44,490 nucleotides of DNA from Nodosilinea sp. LEGE 07088 (lineage in GTDB: Bacteria > Cyanobacteriota > Cyanobacteriia > Phormidesmidales > Phormidesmidaceae), in the NCBI RefSeq assembly GCF_015207395.1, contig NZ_JADEWX010000036.1, forward strand, positions 1-44,490, given 5' to 3'. Below the pieces are notes generated by a model, which ran no database searches, had not been told where the DNA came from, and saw only the letters and a list, made by a program, of their open reading frames with translations. Made by a program: the position numbers and the translations under genes. Positions 26,201-35,368 of this stretch are shown here, piece by piece. Positions within the stretch are counted from its first letter, which is position 1; each line of letters begins with the position of its first letter.

Positions 26201-29200
26201 TTCCCAATGGCGACCAATGTTTCCCGTTCATGAGTGCTGGCATTGTAGATCTCTACGGCATTACAGCCGAAGCTGTATGCACCGATCCCCAGGTGATGTG
26301 GGATGTGCTGCTGCCCAGCCAGATTGATCACTTGGCGGCTACTATCCAGCACTCGGCCACCACCCTAGAGCCCTGGAACTATGAATACCCGATTCTAGTT
26401 GATGGCCAGCCGCGTTGGATCAGCGGTCGATCGGTGCCAACGCTGCAAGCCGACGGCAGCATTTTGTGGAACGGCATTTTGTCAGATATCAGCGATCGCA
26501 AACAGATAGATCTAGCCTTGCAAAATACAGAGAGGCGCTACAGTCTGGCTACTCGTGCCGCAAAAGTAGGTGTTTGGGAATGGAACCTCAAGACCAACGA
26601 CTTTTATCTTGACCCAAATATCAAAGCCTTACTGGGTTACACCGATGCCGAAATTCCGAACGATCTGGAGCAATGGGTGACCTATGTGCATCCCAACGAT
26701 CGCGAAGCGGTGATGGCCGCCGCTCAAGCGTATCTGGATGGCAAAACGCCTGAGTACCTATTTGAACACCGAATGTTGCACAAAGATGGCTCCCATATCT
26801 GGATCTTGGTGCGGGGGCAGCTCTTTCGCGATGAACAAGGCAACCCTGAACGCATGTTGGGCACTGACACCGATATCAGCGCGCGCAAACAAACCGAACT
26901 CGCCCTCCAGCAGCTCAACGAAGAACTGGAACAACGAGTTCAGGAGCGCACAGCCACCCTTAAACAGAGCCAGGCGCGCTACCGGGCGATCGTAGAAGAC
27001 CAAACAGAATTGGTTTGCCGCTATCTGGCCGATTGTACCCTCACCTTTGTCAACACAGCCTATTGCCGCTATTTCGAGCAGCCAGAGTCGGCGTTGTTAG
27101 GGCATAGTTTCTTGCCCCTCATGCCCCCAAACGATCGAGAACAGTTTCGGCAAAAGATTGCCCAGCTAACGGTAGAGCATCCAGCAATCACCTATGAACA
27201 TCAGGTGATTGCTCCAGATGGGAGTATCCGCTGGCAGCAATGGACAAATCGGGCTGTTTTCGATGCCCAGCAACGGCTGATCGAATACCAGGCCGTGGGC
27301 CAAGATATTAGCGATCGCAAGCAGGCAGAAGCAGCGATTCAACGATCAGAAAAGGATTTGCGCACCATCTTCAACAACGTCTACGATGCCATTTTTGTTC
27401 ATGATCTAGATGGCACAATCGTAGATGTCAACGATCGCGCTACAGAGATGCTAGGCACCAGTCGGCAGCAACTGTTGGCCTGCACGGTTCCCGATTTGTC
27501 GTCGCCAGATTGCCCCATTGAACAGCTACCTGCTCTCTTTCAGCAAGCCCAGGCTGGCGCAGCCGTGCGAGTAGAATGGGGAAGTAAGCGGTTGGATAAT
27601 GGGGCGGTCTTTGATACAGAGGTAACCTTACGCCGGGTTCAACTCGGTACTCGCCCGGTGATCCTTGCCTGTGTGCGAGATATCAGCGATCGCAAACGCT
27701 TAGAACAAGAACTCCGACTCATCAATAGCAGCCTCGAACTGCGCGTCGCCCAACGCACCCAAGAGCTACAACAGGCCATGGAAGCCGCCGAAGCCGCCAA
27801 TCGCGCCAAAAGCACCTTCCTGTCGAACATGAGCCACGAGCTGCGCACCCCCCTCAACGCCATCCTCGGCTTTAGCCAACTATTAACTCGCAATGATGCT
27901 CTAGAGACCGACCAGCAGCACCAAGTCAGCATTATTAACCGCAGTGGGCAACACTTACTAACGTTGATTAACGACATTTTAGAAATGTCGAAAATCGAAG
28001 CCGGTCACGCTACCGTCAACGTCGATAAGTTTGACCTCCAGCAACTGCTCCAGCAACTCGAAGAACTGTTTCACCTCAAGGCTCAATCCAAAGGGTTAAG
28101 CCTGAACATATCCTGGGGGGATCAATTACCGCAATACATTCAAACTGATGAAACCAAACTCCGCCAGGTGCTAACCAATTTGCTCAGCAATGCGATCAAA
28201 TTTACCCAGGCCGGTCGGGTCACGCTCAGGGCCCAGGTAGCCTCACCCGCCCACTCCCCTGAGGAGGTTGAGCTCCCCCCACCCGCCGCCACTGTCTGGC
28301 TCCGATTTTCCGTGCAAGATACCGGCCCTGGCATTGCCTCCGATGAGCAGGCGGTTTTATTTCAGCCCTTCATTCAAACCCAAGCAGGTCAGGCAGCCCA
28401 CGAAGGAACTGGCCTGGGGTTGCCCATTAGCCGACAGTTTGTTCAGCTCATGGGGGGAGAATTACAGGTCTTCAGTAGGCTGGGTGAGGGTGCCACCTTT
28501 GCCTTTCACATTCCCGTGGTGCCCGTAGCCGCAAGCGACTTGCCACCCCAGCCCCTGATTCGTCAGGTGGTCGGGTTGGCCCCTAACCAAACCCAATACC
28601 ACATCCTCGTGGTTGAAGACCATGACGAAAACCGGCAGTTTTTAGCCCGGCTTTTGCGCTCCATTGGGATATCGGTACAGGAGGCAGAGCATGGGCAAGC
28701 CGCCGTCAGGGCATGGCAGCAGTGGCAGCCCCACCTGATCTGGATGGATATGCGCATGCCGGTGATGGATGGCTACGCGGCCACCCGCCAGATTCGCACC
28801 CTAGAAGCAACCCAGGCCCCGCAGCCCTTCCTCACCAAGATTCTAGCGCTGACCGCTAGCGCCTTTGACAGTGAGCGCCAGGCCATTCTCGCCGCTGGCT
28901 GTGACGATCTGGTGCTGAAGCCAGTCACCGCCACCCTGGTGTTTGAAAAAATAGCTGAGCACCTGGGCGTTCGCTATCTCTACCAGGCAGACCGAGCTAC
29001 GTCGGCTTTACCCGCCGAGGTTATGGCCGCTCCAGAGATGACGATGGCCGCCTTGCTAGAGGCGTTGCAAACCATGCCTCCCGCCTGGATCGAGCAGCTG
29101 CATCAGGCCGCTCGCAGAGCCGATGAAGACCTGGTAATGCAGTGTCTTAACCAGATTCCAGCCGATCAGACCACCCTGTTGGCGGTACTCCAATCGTGGG

Positions 29201-29301
29201 TAGTTGACCTGCGGTTAGACAAACTGATGCAGTTGACCGCATCGGCCACTGCTCAACCAGGCCATGGGGCTAATGCGTTGGGCGATCGCCCCAGCAGGTA
29301 G
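23287..29301 (+). CDS. Giant receiver / multi-PAS hybrid histidine kinase with C-terminal receiver
   Basis: 2004 residues, no membrane segment, so cytoplasmic. Order: receiver (1-125, Asp61 in IADQTMPGMKG, Lys111 in FLSKPW); coiled coil; about ten PAS/PAC units from about 165 to 1460, nearly all ending in a D-I-T/S-x-R-K-Q linker; coiled coil; HisKA with His1517 in SNMSHELRTPLNAI; HATPase_c with TNLLSNAIKF, DTGPGIAS and GTGLGLPISRQF; second receiver with Asp1821 in MDMRMPVMDG; and a 100-residue helical tail of the kind seen after receivers in cyanobacterial hybrid kinases, without a clear HPt motif. All phosphotransfer residues look intact. The PAS domains may bind ligands, haem or flavin, none readable. 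The 429-aa receiver-kinase follows after 83 bases, likely in the same operon. ATG 23287 follows an AAAGGTAG ribosome-binding-like sequence. Confidence 0.95.
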   Translation: MKAWTILCVDDEQNVLLTLRAQLLRHFPEYAIEIAESGPDALELMDEIVNRGGEVPLVIADQTMPGMKGDELLIELHARYPQMLKVMLTGQAQAEAVSNVANQGSLYRFLSKPWHEVDLTLTVTEALRRYRQEQQMAQQQLALAQANQDLTPLNVELGQQVSDHIQALKSALDFNQRVIATVQEGVIVWDQTLRYRVWNRVMEDLSGLPAAAVLDQHCLDLFPFLQENGVFSLLQRALAGETVFAPDTFFEVPSTGKSGWTADRFTPLHNAQGTIVGVLGTVHDITERKQAELALQESEAQNRAILSAIPDIMTVINAEGQYLSYAHNQFAGKLLPSVDLDLTGMHVTDVLPQEIASQLRAVLEQVLSTGEMQIYEQQIRFGDRIQYEEVRIVPYQQDCVLCMVRDISAAKSIETERQKIEAALQKSAVSLAEAQRIAQVGNWEVDLTTQAVSWSKELFRLYGRDSARWQPTYNEFQQQIPAEDWAAFEQVLEQAIAEGLPYTIEHRVIRPNGDLRYALSKGVPQVNAEGQVVKLFGTTQDITATKQANVQLRESQQFIQKIADSSPNVIYIYDLAQQRNVYINREVVTFLGYTSAEVEGEAGQSLVSLMHRDDLEQAMAHFARLATLPDGAIAEFEYRMRHKNGEWRWFASRDTVFDRAADGCVSQILGNAQDITERKQAEASLRQAEAQLRASQEHLHLTLEFTGIGAWSWQPTTGTYEWNGKMEELLELPPGLDDMFQRWCDRIHAEDVDRVQANIQQALATQTAFAEEYCYRLLDSRLVWRWVKGQGLYTEAGDLEKVLGVVQDITERKQAEVTLANLEAEQRSILDNIPSFVVEVDRAGTMLFLNRVAPGFTKAEVVGRRIDEFTAPTSRDLQQAALAQAFATGEPVAIETLGTGANGDPAYYDLRIAPVDKNGQVKSAILVSTDITHRKQTELALQEAIEALQASELKLRQITNAIPGAVYQYQRFPNGDQCFPFMSAGIVDLYGITAEAVCTDPQVMWDVLLPSQIDHLAATIQHSATTLEPWNYEYPILVDGQPRWISGRSVPTLQADGSILWNGILSDISDRKQIDLALQNTERRYSLATRAAKVGVWEWNLKTNDFYLDPNIKALLGYTDAEIPNDLEQWVTYVHPNDREAVMAAAQAYLDGKTPEYLFEHRMLHKDGSHIWILVRGQLFRDEQGNPERMLGTDTDISARKQTELALQQLNEELEQRVQERTATLKQSQARYRAIVEDQTELVCRYLADCTLTFVNTAYCRYFEQPESALLGHSFLPLMPPNDREQFRQKIAQLTVEHPAITYEHQVIAPDGSIRWQQWTNRAVFDAQQRLIEYQAVGQDISDRKQAEAAIQRSEKDLRTIFNNVYDAIFVHDLDGTIVDVNDRATEMLGTSRQQLLACTVPDLSSPDCPIEQLPALFQQAQAGAAVRVEWGSKRLDNGAVFDTEVTLRRVQLGTRPVILACVRDISDRKRLEQELRLINSSLELRVAQRTQELQQAMEAAEAANRAKSTFLSNMSHELRTPLNAILGFSQLLTRNDALETDQQHQVSIINRSGQHLLTLINDILEMSKIEAGHATVNVDKFDLQQLLQQLEELFHLKAQSKGLSLNISWGDQLPQYIQTDETKLRQVLTNLLSNAIKFTQAGRVTLRAQVASPAHSPEEVELPPPAATVWLRFSVQDTGPGIASDEQAVLFQPFIQTQAGQAAHEGTGLGLPISRQFVQLMGGELQVFSRLGEGATFAFHIPVVPVAASDLPPQPLIRQVVGLAPNQTQYHILVVEDHDENRQFLARLLRSIGISVQEAEHGQAAVRAWQQWQPHLIWMDMRMPVMDGYAATRQIRTLEATQAPQPFLTKILALTASAFDSERQAILAAGCDDLVLKPVTATLVFEKIAEHLGVRYLYQADRATSALPAEVMAAPEMTMAALLEALQTMPPAWIEQLHQAARRADEDLVMQCLNQIPADQTTLLAVLQSWVVDLRLDKLMQLTASATAQPGHGANALGDRPSR

Positions 29302-29384
29302 CCGATGGCAACGGTGGCCCCGCGCCAATGGCCAAGTCTTGACCCCTGTTTTGTTGACCTTATTGCATTGAATAGGCGATCGCT

Positions 29385-30674
29385 ATGACAGACCACCGAG
29401 ACGATATTTTAATTGTCGACGACCGACCCGAAAACCTCCATTTGCTGTCAGATATACTGACAGGCGCAGGTTATAAGGTACGTCGATCCTTAGATGGTGC
29501 ACGGGCCCTAGATGCGGCTCAGTTAGCCCCGCCCGATCTAATTTTGCTCGACATCCTCATGCCTGGCATGAGTGGCCATGAGATGTGTGAGCGCTTGAAG
29601 AGCGATCGCCGCACGAGAGAAATTCCAGTCATTTTTCTCAGTGCGTTAGACAACATTAGCGACAAAGTGAAGGCCTTTACCGTCGGCGGCGTAGACTATA
29701 TCACTAAGCCATTTCAGCAAGAAGAGGTATTAGCCAGGGTCACGACCCATCTCAACATTCAAAGTTTGAATCGAGCGCTTAAAGTTCAAAATGATCTCCT
29801 AACCGAAGAGGTCGAACATCGCAGAACCGCAGAGGCCGCCCTACAAATGGCGCTAGACAATCTCAAAATGGCCCAGGATCAAATTATTGCCCGAGAAAAA
29901 TTGGCGGCCCTGGGTGCCTTAACGGCGGGCATTGCCCACGAAATTCGCAATCCACTCAACTTCATCAATAACTATGCTGAAAGCTCGGTTGAATTAGCAG
30001 ACGAATTAGCAGCAGAGCTAACCAGCCAAATCCATCGTTTAGATGTCGATAGTTTGGCATCTAGTCAAACGCTTTTGATAGATCTCAAAGAAAATGCTAA
30101 GACAATCCATCACCATGGTCAGCGGGCAGAGCGCATCATTCACAACATGATGCAACATGCTCACATGGGTGAGAGTGTCTATCAATTGAGAAATTTAAAT
30201 GAATTGCTAGAGGATTCCATTCAACTGATCTGCCATGGCAAGCGAGCCCAGGATCTAGTCTTGGCTGCAGAGATTCATAAAGACTACGATCCCAATCTGC
30301 AACCGGTAGCCGTATTACCCACTGAAATCAGTCGCGCTTTCATTAATCTCATTGACAATGCGCTGTATGCCCTCAAGCAAAAGAAGCAGCGACTTGGAGT
30401 AGAATTTACGCCTACACTATCGATTCAAACGCAGCAGCAGCAGGGTAGTGTAGTAATTTCAATTCGAGATAATGGCATGGGCATTGCTTTGGCAGACCAG
30501 GGCAAAATCTTCGATCCTTTTTTCACCACAAAACCTCCACCCGAGGGAACCGGATTGGGTCTATCCATGACCCATGAAATCATCGTCAGTCAGCATCAAG
30601 GGGTATTAGAGATGAAAACTGAGCCCGGTACCTATACCGAGTTTATAATCACGCTCCCGGCCATCAGCAGGTGA
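29385..30674 (+). CDS. Receiver-histidine kinase (REC-HisKA-HATPase)
   Basis: 429 residues. A receiver comes first (about 6-125; Asp12-Asp13, phospho-acceptor Asp56 in LLDILMPGMSG, Lys in YITKPF). A coiled coil (about 130-175) leads to a HisKA-type domain with His185 in GIAHEIRNPLNFINNYAE and an HATPase_c domain with LIDNALYAL, IRDNGMGIA and FTTKPPPEGTGLGLSM. This layout, input receiver plus kinase with no membrane part, fits a phosphorelay middle element driven by an upstream kinase. The gene starts 83 bases after the giant hybrid kinase on the same strand, which is a natural partner. Its codons are more AT-rich than those of the neighbours, hinting at a different history. No target response regulator is adjacent, and the convergent neighbour is the GH57 gene. 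Confidence 0.95.
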   Translation: MTDHRDDILIVDDRPENLHLLSDILTGAGYKVRRSLDGARALDAAQLAPPDLILLDILMPGMSGHEMCERLKSDRRTREIPVIFLSALDNISDKVKAFTVGGVDYITKPFQQEEVLARVTTHLNIQSLNRALKVQNDLLTEEVEHRRTAEAALQMALDNLKMAQDQIIAREKLAALGALTAGIAHEIRNPLNFINNYAESSVELADELAAELTSQIHRLDVDSLASSQTLLIDLKENAKTIHHHGQRAERIIHNMMQHAHMGESVYQLRNLNELLEDSIQLICHGKRAQDLVLAAEIHKDYDPNLQPVAVLPTEISRAFINLIDNALYALKQKKQRLGVEFTPTLSIQTQQQQGSVVISIRDNGMGIALADQGKIFDPFFTTKPPPEGTGLGLSMTHEIIVSQHQGVLEMKTEPGTYTEFIITLPAISR

Positions 30675-30694
30675 CCTGACCATTGTAAGGTGAG

Positions 30695-33358
30695 CTACCT
30701 TGGGCCACCCGGATCAAGATGATCTAATGCTTTCAGCACCGCTGCTACATCCATTGAGAGGTATTCGCCTAGCCGCAGAATGTCGTTGACCTGGGCACGG
30801 CTGTCGGGGCCGAGGGCGGTGCGGGCTATGGCGGCCTGCTTGAGCAAGGCAAACACCTGGCGGTTGAGGTGTTGATAGTAGAGTTCCTGAGGCCGCTCTA
30901 GGGAAAGCCCCAGAGAAAGCTGCTGACCCAGGCTGACCAACCGCCCCAGCCAATCGACATCGGCAGCCAGAGATGCGGTGGGTGCTTGGTTGAGAATGTG
31001 CCAGACCGATCGCCCAATCAACCGCTCTAGCATGGGTTTGGCTGCCGTGAGGGAGAGGGAAGCATTACAGGTGCTGGCTTCGGTGGCGATCGCCTCTAGC
31101 TCATTCAGATAGTCTTCGCCCTGGCGTAGGGGGCTAGTGGCAGGGTCGCTGGTTTCGCGCTCTAGGGCTTGCAGCACCTCCATGGCCCGGTGGCTGAGGG
31201 CAATATCGGCGGCCACTTGCAGCTCTTTGGGTACGGGTAGACCATCGCGGTGGAAGGCGCGCAGCACGCCGTAGTTGTCGCGGTAGACCTGGGCATAGAG
31301 CTGGTCGAGGCGCAGCAGGGTGTCTTGGGAGAGCAGGCCCATCATGCGGTGGCGCTCTTCGGCGAACAGGTCTTGTAGGCCGTAGGTGTGGGGGCCAAAG
31401 GCGCTGTTGATGGCGAGAATGACCTGGGCGGTGCTGGCCGTGGCCAAACTCTCAAAGACGGTATCTTTGGCGCGGGTGTAGTCGAGGCGCGATGGCACTG
31501 CCGAAATACCGCAGTGAAAGTCCCAACCGCCCAGGTGAACCACGGCAAAAGCCAGGCTGAGACTCTCGCGGGTGATATTCGAGGTAATATTCACCAGCCC
31601 CACGGCCATAGACATTGGCCCCAGGCGCTGGCGGCGGTAGTCCTGCTGGCTAACGGTGTAGCAGTAGACGGTCTGCTCACGATGGTAGTCGGTAAATAGC
31701 GACCCCATGGCGTAGTGGGCCACCACCTGCTCGAGGGAAATGCGGGAGGGTCGCACCAGGGTTTCATAAACTCCGGCACCCGTTTGAAACTCACCAACGT
31801 TGCTGGGAGCATGGCCTAGCCGCTGCACAAACTCCGGCTCCAGGGCGAGCCCTGACACTTCACCGGCCAACTCAATGGCGCGGGCAGCGTAGCGCAAGAT
31901 CTGGGTACCTTCGGGCCGCGAAATTTCTTCAAAGAACCAGCCACAGCTGGTGTACATGAAGAGAGCGTGGCGCTGCATTTCGAGCAGTTGCAGGGCGGTA
32001 ACGCGCTCGATGGCAGAGAGTTCGTGGGTCTGATGGGTAGCAAAAAAGGCATTGAGGCTCTCGGGGCTGCGATCGCCCATCACCGCCCCATAGGCATCCC
32101 GCGCCGCCCAGGGATCGCGCAGCAGAGCCGAGCCATAGGCTTCGAATACCCCGGTTAACTCGTCGCGCAGCCAGTCGAGGGTGTCGCGCAGGGGCCGCCG
32201 CCACTGCTGGTGCCATTCGCCACCGCCGCCGCAGCCGCAGTCGTTCTGCCAGCGATCGACCCCGTGGGAACAGCTCCAGGCGGTGACGGGCTTGAGCTCG
32301 GCTTCCCAGGTGGGCGGGTGGGTAGCCAGGTAGTGGGCGTAGTTGGTCACCGTCCAGCCCTGGCGGGGAAATTCGTCGGTGACGGCGTAGGCCAGGGCTT
32401 TTTCAGCCCCGCCCCGGTGGTGGCCAAAGGTTTCGCCATCGGTGGCTACCGAAATCAGCTGAAAGGGGCGGTGATCCCCATGGATGGCCTGGCCGACGCG
32501 CCCGGCAAAATGCTGGGACGAACTCAGCACGTCGTTAAAGCCCATGTCGCGGGAGATCGGGCCGTCATAGAAAAAGATATCGATGTGGCGGCTGGGGTCG
32601 GGGTGGCCGTCGGCCTGCTTGAGAAAACAGCGGTAGGGGCGGCTGGGGTCGATCTGGCCGCCGCCGACTTCTTGCCAAGTATCGCGCTCCCCGTTATAGC
32701 TGACCATGGGCCGACAGCGCTGCACCTGGGACGGAGCCAGAATGGTGAACTTGATGCCCTCGGCGTGGAGCACATCTAAAGTCGGATAGTCGATCGCCGT
32801 TTCGGCCAGCCAAATGCCCTCGGGCTGGCGGCCAAAGCGACGGCGGAAGTCTTCGATGCCCCAGCGCACCTGGGTGACTTTGTCGCGCGAGTTAGCCAGG
32901 GGCAAAATGATGTGGTTATAGACCTGGGCGATCGCGTTGCCGTGGCCGCTCAGTCGCTCACAGCTGTTGCGATCGGCATCGAGAATGCGCTGGTAGGTCT
33001 CCAGGTCATAGCGCTCCATCCAGCTCAAGAGGGTAGGGCCGAGGTTAAAGCTAATGTATTCAAAGGTGTTGACAATGCGCACCACCTCGCCGCGATCGTT
33101 GAGAATGCGGGCGTAGGCATTGGGCCGATAGCACTCGTGGTGGATGCGCTCGTTCCAGTTGTGGTACGGGGCAGCGCTGGGCTGCTTTTCAATCGCATCC
33201 AGGTAGGGATTTTCGCGGGGCGGCTGATAGAAGTGCCCGTGAACACAGACAAACACCCCCGTGCTAACGGCGGGGATCATGCCATCACTGGGGCGATCGT
33301 AGAACTCTAGAGCCGCAGAAGCGGTCTGCAATGCAGAATGCTGTGATAAATCAGCCAT
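30695..33358 (-). CDS. GH57 family glycoside hydrolase with DUF3536
   Basis: 887 residues from ATG 33358; the frame runs ten codons further to a TTG that is a poor start. The N-terminal part has GH57 features: VCVHGHFYQPPRENPYLDAI, the SFNLGPTLLSWMERYD block, and RFGRQPEGIWLAETAIDYPT, whose Glu is where the GH57 nucleophile usually sits; VATDGETFGHHRGGAEKAL with an Asp carries the second catalytic region. The C-terminal half matches the DUF3536 extension that follows such domains. Family members act on alpha-glucans (amylase, branching-type or 4-alpha-glucanotransferase activity); which one is not readable. No signal peptide, so a cytoplasmic role in glycogen metabolism is plausible. It converges on the 429-aa kinase with 20 bases between stops. 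Confidence 0.92.
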   Translation of the reverse strand: MADLSQHSALQTASAALEFYDRPSDGMIPAVSTGVFVCVHGHFYQPPRENPYLDAIEKQPSAAPYHNWNERIHHECYRPNAYARILNDRGEVVRIVNTFEYISFNLGPTLLSWMERYDLETYQRILDADRNSCERLSGHGNAIAQVYNHIILPLANSRDKVTQVRWGIEDFRRRFGRQPEGIWLAETAIDYPTLDVLHAEGIKFTILAPSQVQRCRPMVSYNGERDTWQEVGGGQIDPSRPYRCFLKQADGHPDPSRHIDIFFYDGPISRDMGFNDVLSSSQHFAGRVGQAIHGDHRPFQLISVATDGETFGHHRGGAEKALAYAVTDEFPRQGWTVTNYAHYLATHPPTWEAELKPVTAWSCSHGVDRWQNDCGCGGGGEWHQQWRRPLRDTLDWLRDELTGVFEAYGSALLRDPWAARDAYGAVMGDRSPESLNAFFATHQTHELSAIERVTALQLLEMQRHALFMYTSCGWFFEEISRPEGTQILRYAARAIELAGEVSGLALEPEFVQRLGHAPSNVGEFQTGAGVYETLVRPSRISLEQVVAHYAMGSLFTDYHREQTVYCYTVSQQDYRRQRLGPMSMAVGLVNITSNITRESLSLAFAVVHLGGWDFHCGISAVPSRLDYTRAKDTVFESLATASTAQVILAINSAFGPHTYGLQDLFAEERHRMMGLLSQDTLLRLDQLYAQVYRDNYGVLRAFHRDGLPVPKELQVAADIALSHRAMEVLQALERETSDPATSPLRQGEDYLNELEAIATEASTCNASLSLTAAKPMLERLIGRSVWHILNQAPTASLAADVDWLGRLVSLGQQLSLGLSLERPQELYYQHLNRQVFALLKQAAIARTALGPDSRAQVNDILRLGEYLSMDVAAVLKALDHLDPGGPR

Positions 33359-33721
33359 AGGAACTGGAGAAATGGGGTGAGGAAACAACTGGGCTAAGCC
33401 GCAGGCCTAAACAGACCGGGCAGCCGCTGAGAATTACAGATAAATAAACTTAAAGGCCGGGGATCACATCCCTAGGGAGCATTTGAGGGGGTAAACACAG
33501 TTTAAGCCTAAAGATTAGTCAGGATTAACGCCTGGGGATCGCAATACTGCCAGTAACGGGGGCAGTTCCTTCAACCAGGAAACAGGGACTATGGAATCGA
33601 GCGTTAATAATCTCAGTTGATTCTAGCGCCACTTTTAGGGAAAAGCTGGGGCGCTTAATCTCCGTTGATATTTCGCCAACGTGGTGATGACGAAACCTAA
33701 ACCCCGCATCCACCCATCCCC
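33359..33721. other. Intergenic region, 363 bases
   Basis: Separates the GH57 gene start from the stop of the RppB-like kinase, both on the minus strand. It should hold the GH57 promoter. A hairpin at 33625-33655 (AGCGCC/GGCGCT arms with inner CTTTT/AAAAG) is 67 bases beyond the kinase stop and may end its transcript, although there is no U tract. No gene was found. Confidence 0.5.
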
Positions 33722-35101
33722 TCACCCATTCCCCACTTCCCCCAGCGGCAACACCACCGTCACCGCTGTCCCCTTCCCTGGCCGACTAGCGAGGTGAATG
33801 TAGCCCCGGTGGGTATCGACGATTACCTTGGCGATCGCCAGCCCCAGCCCCGTCCCCTGCTCGCCGCTGCGCAGCCGAGACGGGTCGGCCCGGTAAAAGC
33901 GATCAAACGCATGGGCGATCGCCTCAGCATCCATGCCAATGCCCGTATCCTGCACCGTTACCTGGATGCCCATCTGCCCCTGGTGCTTGGCGGGCTTGAC
34001 CGTCACCGTCACGGTGCCGCTGTCGGGGGTGTACTGCACCGCATTGCTGATTAGATTGGTAAATAGCCTAGTGAGCTGGCTGGGATCGCCCAAAATTGTA
34101 GAACTGGCCGTGGGGGCTGTGAGCATCTGGGGGTTGCCGGGGCGGTGTTTCACTACAGCATCCTTAGGCATCTCAACCTGCAACGTAATGTACCGTTCGG
34201 CAGCCATCACCTGCTGCTCTTCCACCACCTCCTCTAGCAGCCCCGCCAGACTCACCGAAGCCGGAGCCCAGGGAATTAGCCCGCTCTCCTGGCGGGCGAG
34301 AAACAGCAGGTCATCCACCAATCGACCCAGTCGCCGGGTGAGGCGCTCAATCACCTGAAACTGTTTCTGCTGAATCTCGACCTCAGGCTCAGGGTCTGAC
34401 AGCGCCACCTGGGCGTTGGTTTGAATCACTGCGATCGGGTTGCGCAGCTCGTGGGAGGCGTCGGCGGTAAACTGCTTGAGCTGCTGGTAGGAGTCGCGCA
34501 CCGGGGCCATGGCGATGCCCGACAACAGCCAGCCGATCGCGGCCACCGCCCCCACCATCAGGCTGGTACCCAGGGCCAGATCCACAATCAGCCTGCGGCT
34601 GGGCTTGGTGACCTCAAACCAGGGATGGCTGACCCGCAGGTAGCCCAGCACCTGCCCATCGGCCTGCACCCGCTCGGTAATCTGGCGAAACACGACCTCT
34701 TGGGTGACCCGCACGGTTTCTCCCGCTGGGTTAACATGCAGCGGCACGGGCAACACCTCCGATAGGGTTGACCACAGCAGCTGGCCACCGGGGCCAAACC
34801 ACTCCAGATCGATGTGGTCGTCTTCCACCGCGCGGGCGTTGTCGCGAAAGCTGGCTTCCACATTCACCCGCAGGGGCGGGCCAGAGGCATCGACGGTGGC
34901 GAAGATGCGATCCCCGCCAGCATTGGGTTCGATCACGAGCGATCGCTCCACAATCTCCACCACATGGTTCAGCGTGTCATCGACCCGCTCGACCAGCGTG
35001 GTGCGCACGTAGAAATAAAACCCACTGGCAAACAGCAGCAGCAGCACCGCCGTTACCGCTGTATACCAGAGCGCAAGCCGCCGCCGAGTTGCCTGAAACA
35101 T
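33722..35101 (-). CDS. rppB: Membrane sensor histidine kinase, RppB-like
   Basis: 459 residues from ATG 35101 (MFQATRRRLALWYTAVTAVL), chosen because RppB-type kinases begin this way; the frame stays open to an ATG at 35152. Two membrane helices (about 11-32 and 173-198) flank a periplasmic sensor of some 140 residues with DTLNHVVEIVERSLVI. A cytoplasmic HisKA domain has His217 in TADASHELRNPIAVIQTNAQ, followed by HATPase_c with FTNLISNAVQYT, VQDTGIGMDAEA and GTGLGLAIAKVIV. The Synechocystis RppB/NrsS kinase works with an adjacent OmpR-type regulator RppA/NrsR in redox or nickel signalling. No such regulator lies on either side here, so the kinase is an orphan in this window. It is divergent from the Uma2 gene. 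Confidence 0.88.
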   Translation of the reverse strand: MFQATRRRLALWYTAVTAVLLLLFASGFYFYVRTTLVERVDDTLNHVVEIVERSLVIEPNAGGDRIFATVDASGPPLRVNVEASFRDNARAVEDDHIDLEWFGPGGQLLWSTLSEVLPVPLHVNPAGETVRVTQEVVFRQITERVQADGQVLGYLRVSHPWFEVTKPSRRLIVDLALGTSLMVGAVAAIGWLLSGIAMAPVRDSYQQLKQFTADASHELRNPIAVIQTNAQVALSDPEPEVEIQQKQFQVIERLTRRLGRLVDDLLFLARQESGLIPWAPASVSLAGLLEEVVEEQQVMAAERYITLQVEMPKDAVVKHRPGNPQMLTAPTASSTILGDPSQLTRLFTNLISNAVQYTPDSGTVTVTVKPAKHQGQMGIQVTVQDTGIGMDAEAIAHAFDRFYRADPSRLRSGEQGTGLGLAIAKVIVDTHRGYIHLASRPGKGTAVTVVLPLGEVGNG

Positions 35102-35368
35102 AGATATATAGGGCAATTTTTGCATGACAAATTTGAGGACTGACCCCGCCATCTCTATAGCCTGTTGAGCAGCGGCAATCCGTTGTGGATGCAGATCTAT
35201 CCTAGTCCAATCTCAATGGGAGATAACGCCGCCCCCGCCTGGGAGGAGATGGCTGCAAAGACCGGCTCGACGGGCCGACGCGCTATGCTGGAGGCATAAT
35301 TGTTCTCCTCAGCTGCTGGCGTTTCCCCACGGCATAGGTAGCTTTGATCGTTGAATTAGTTTAGAGCC

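Noticed and set aside
32210-32779. 189-residue plus-strand frame
   Set aside because: Opposite the GH57 gene; Gly/Val/Ala-rich shadow typical of GC-rich antisense frames.
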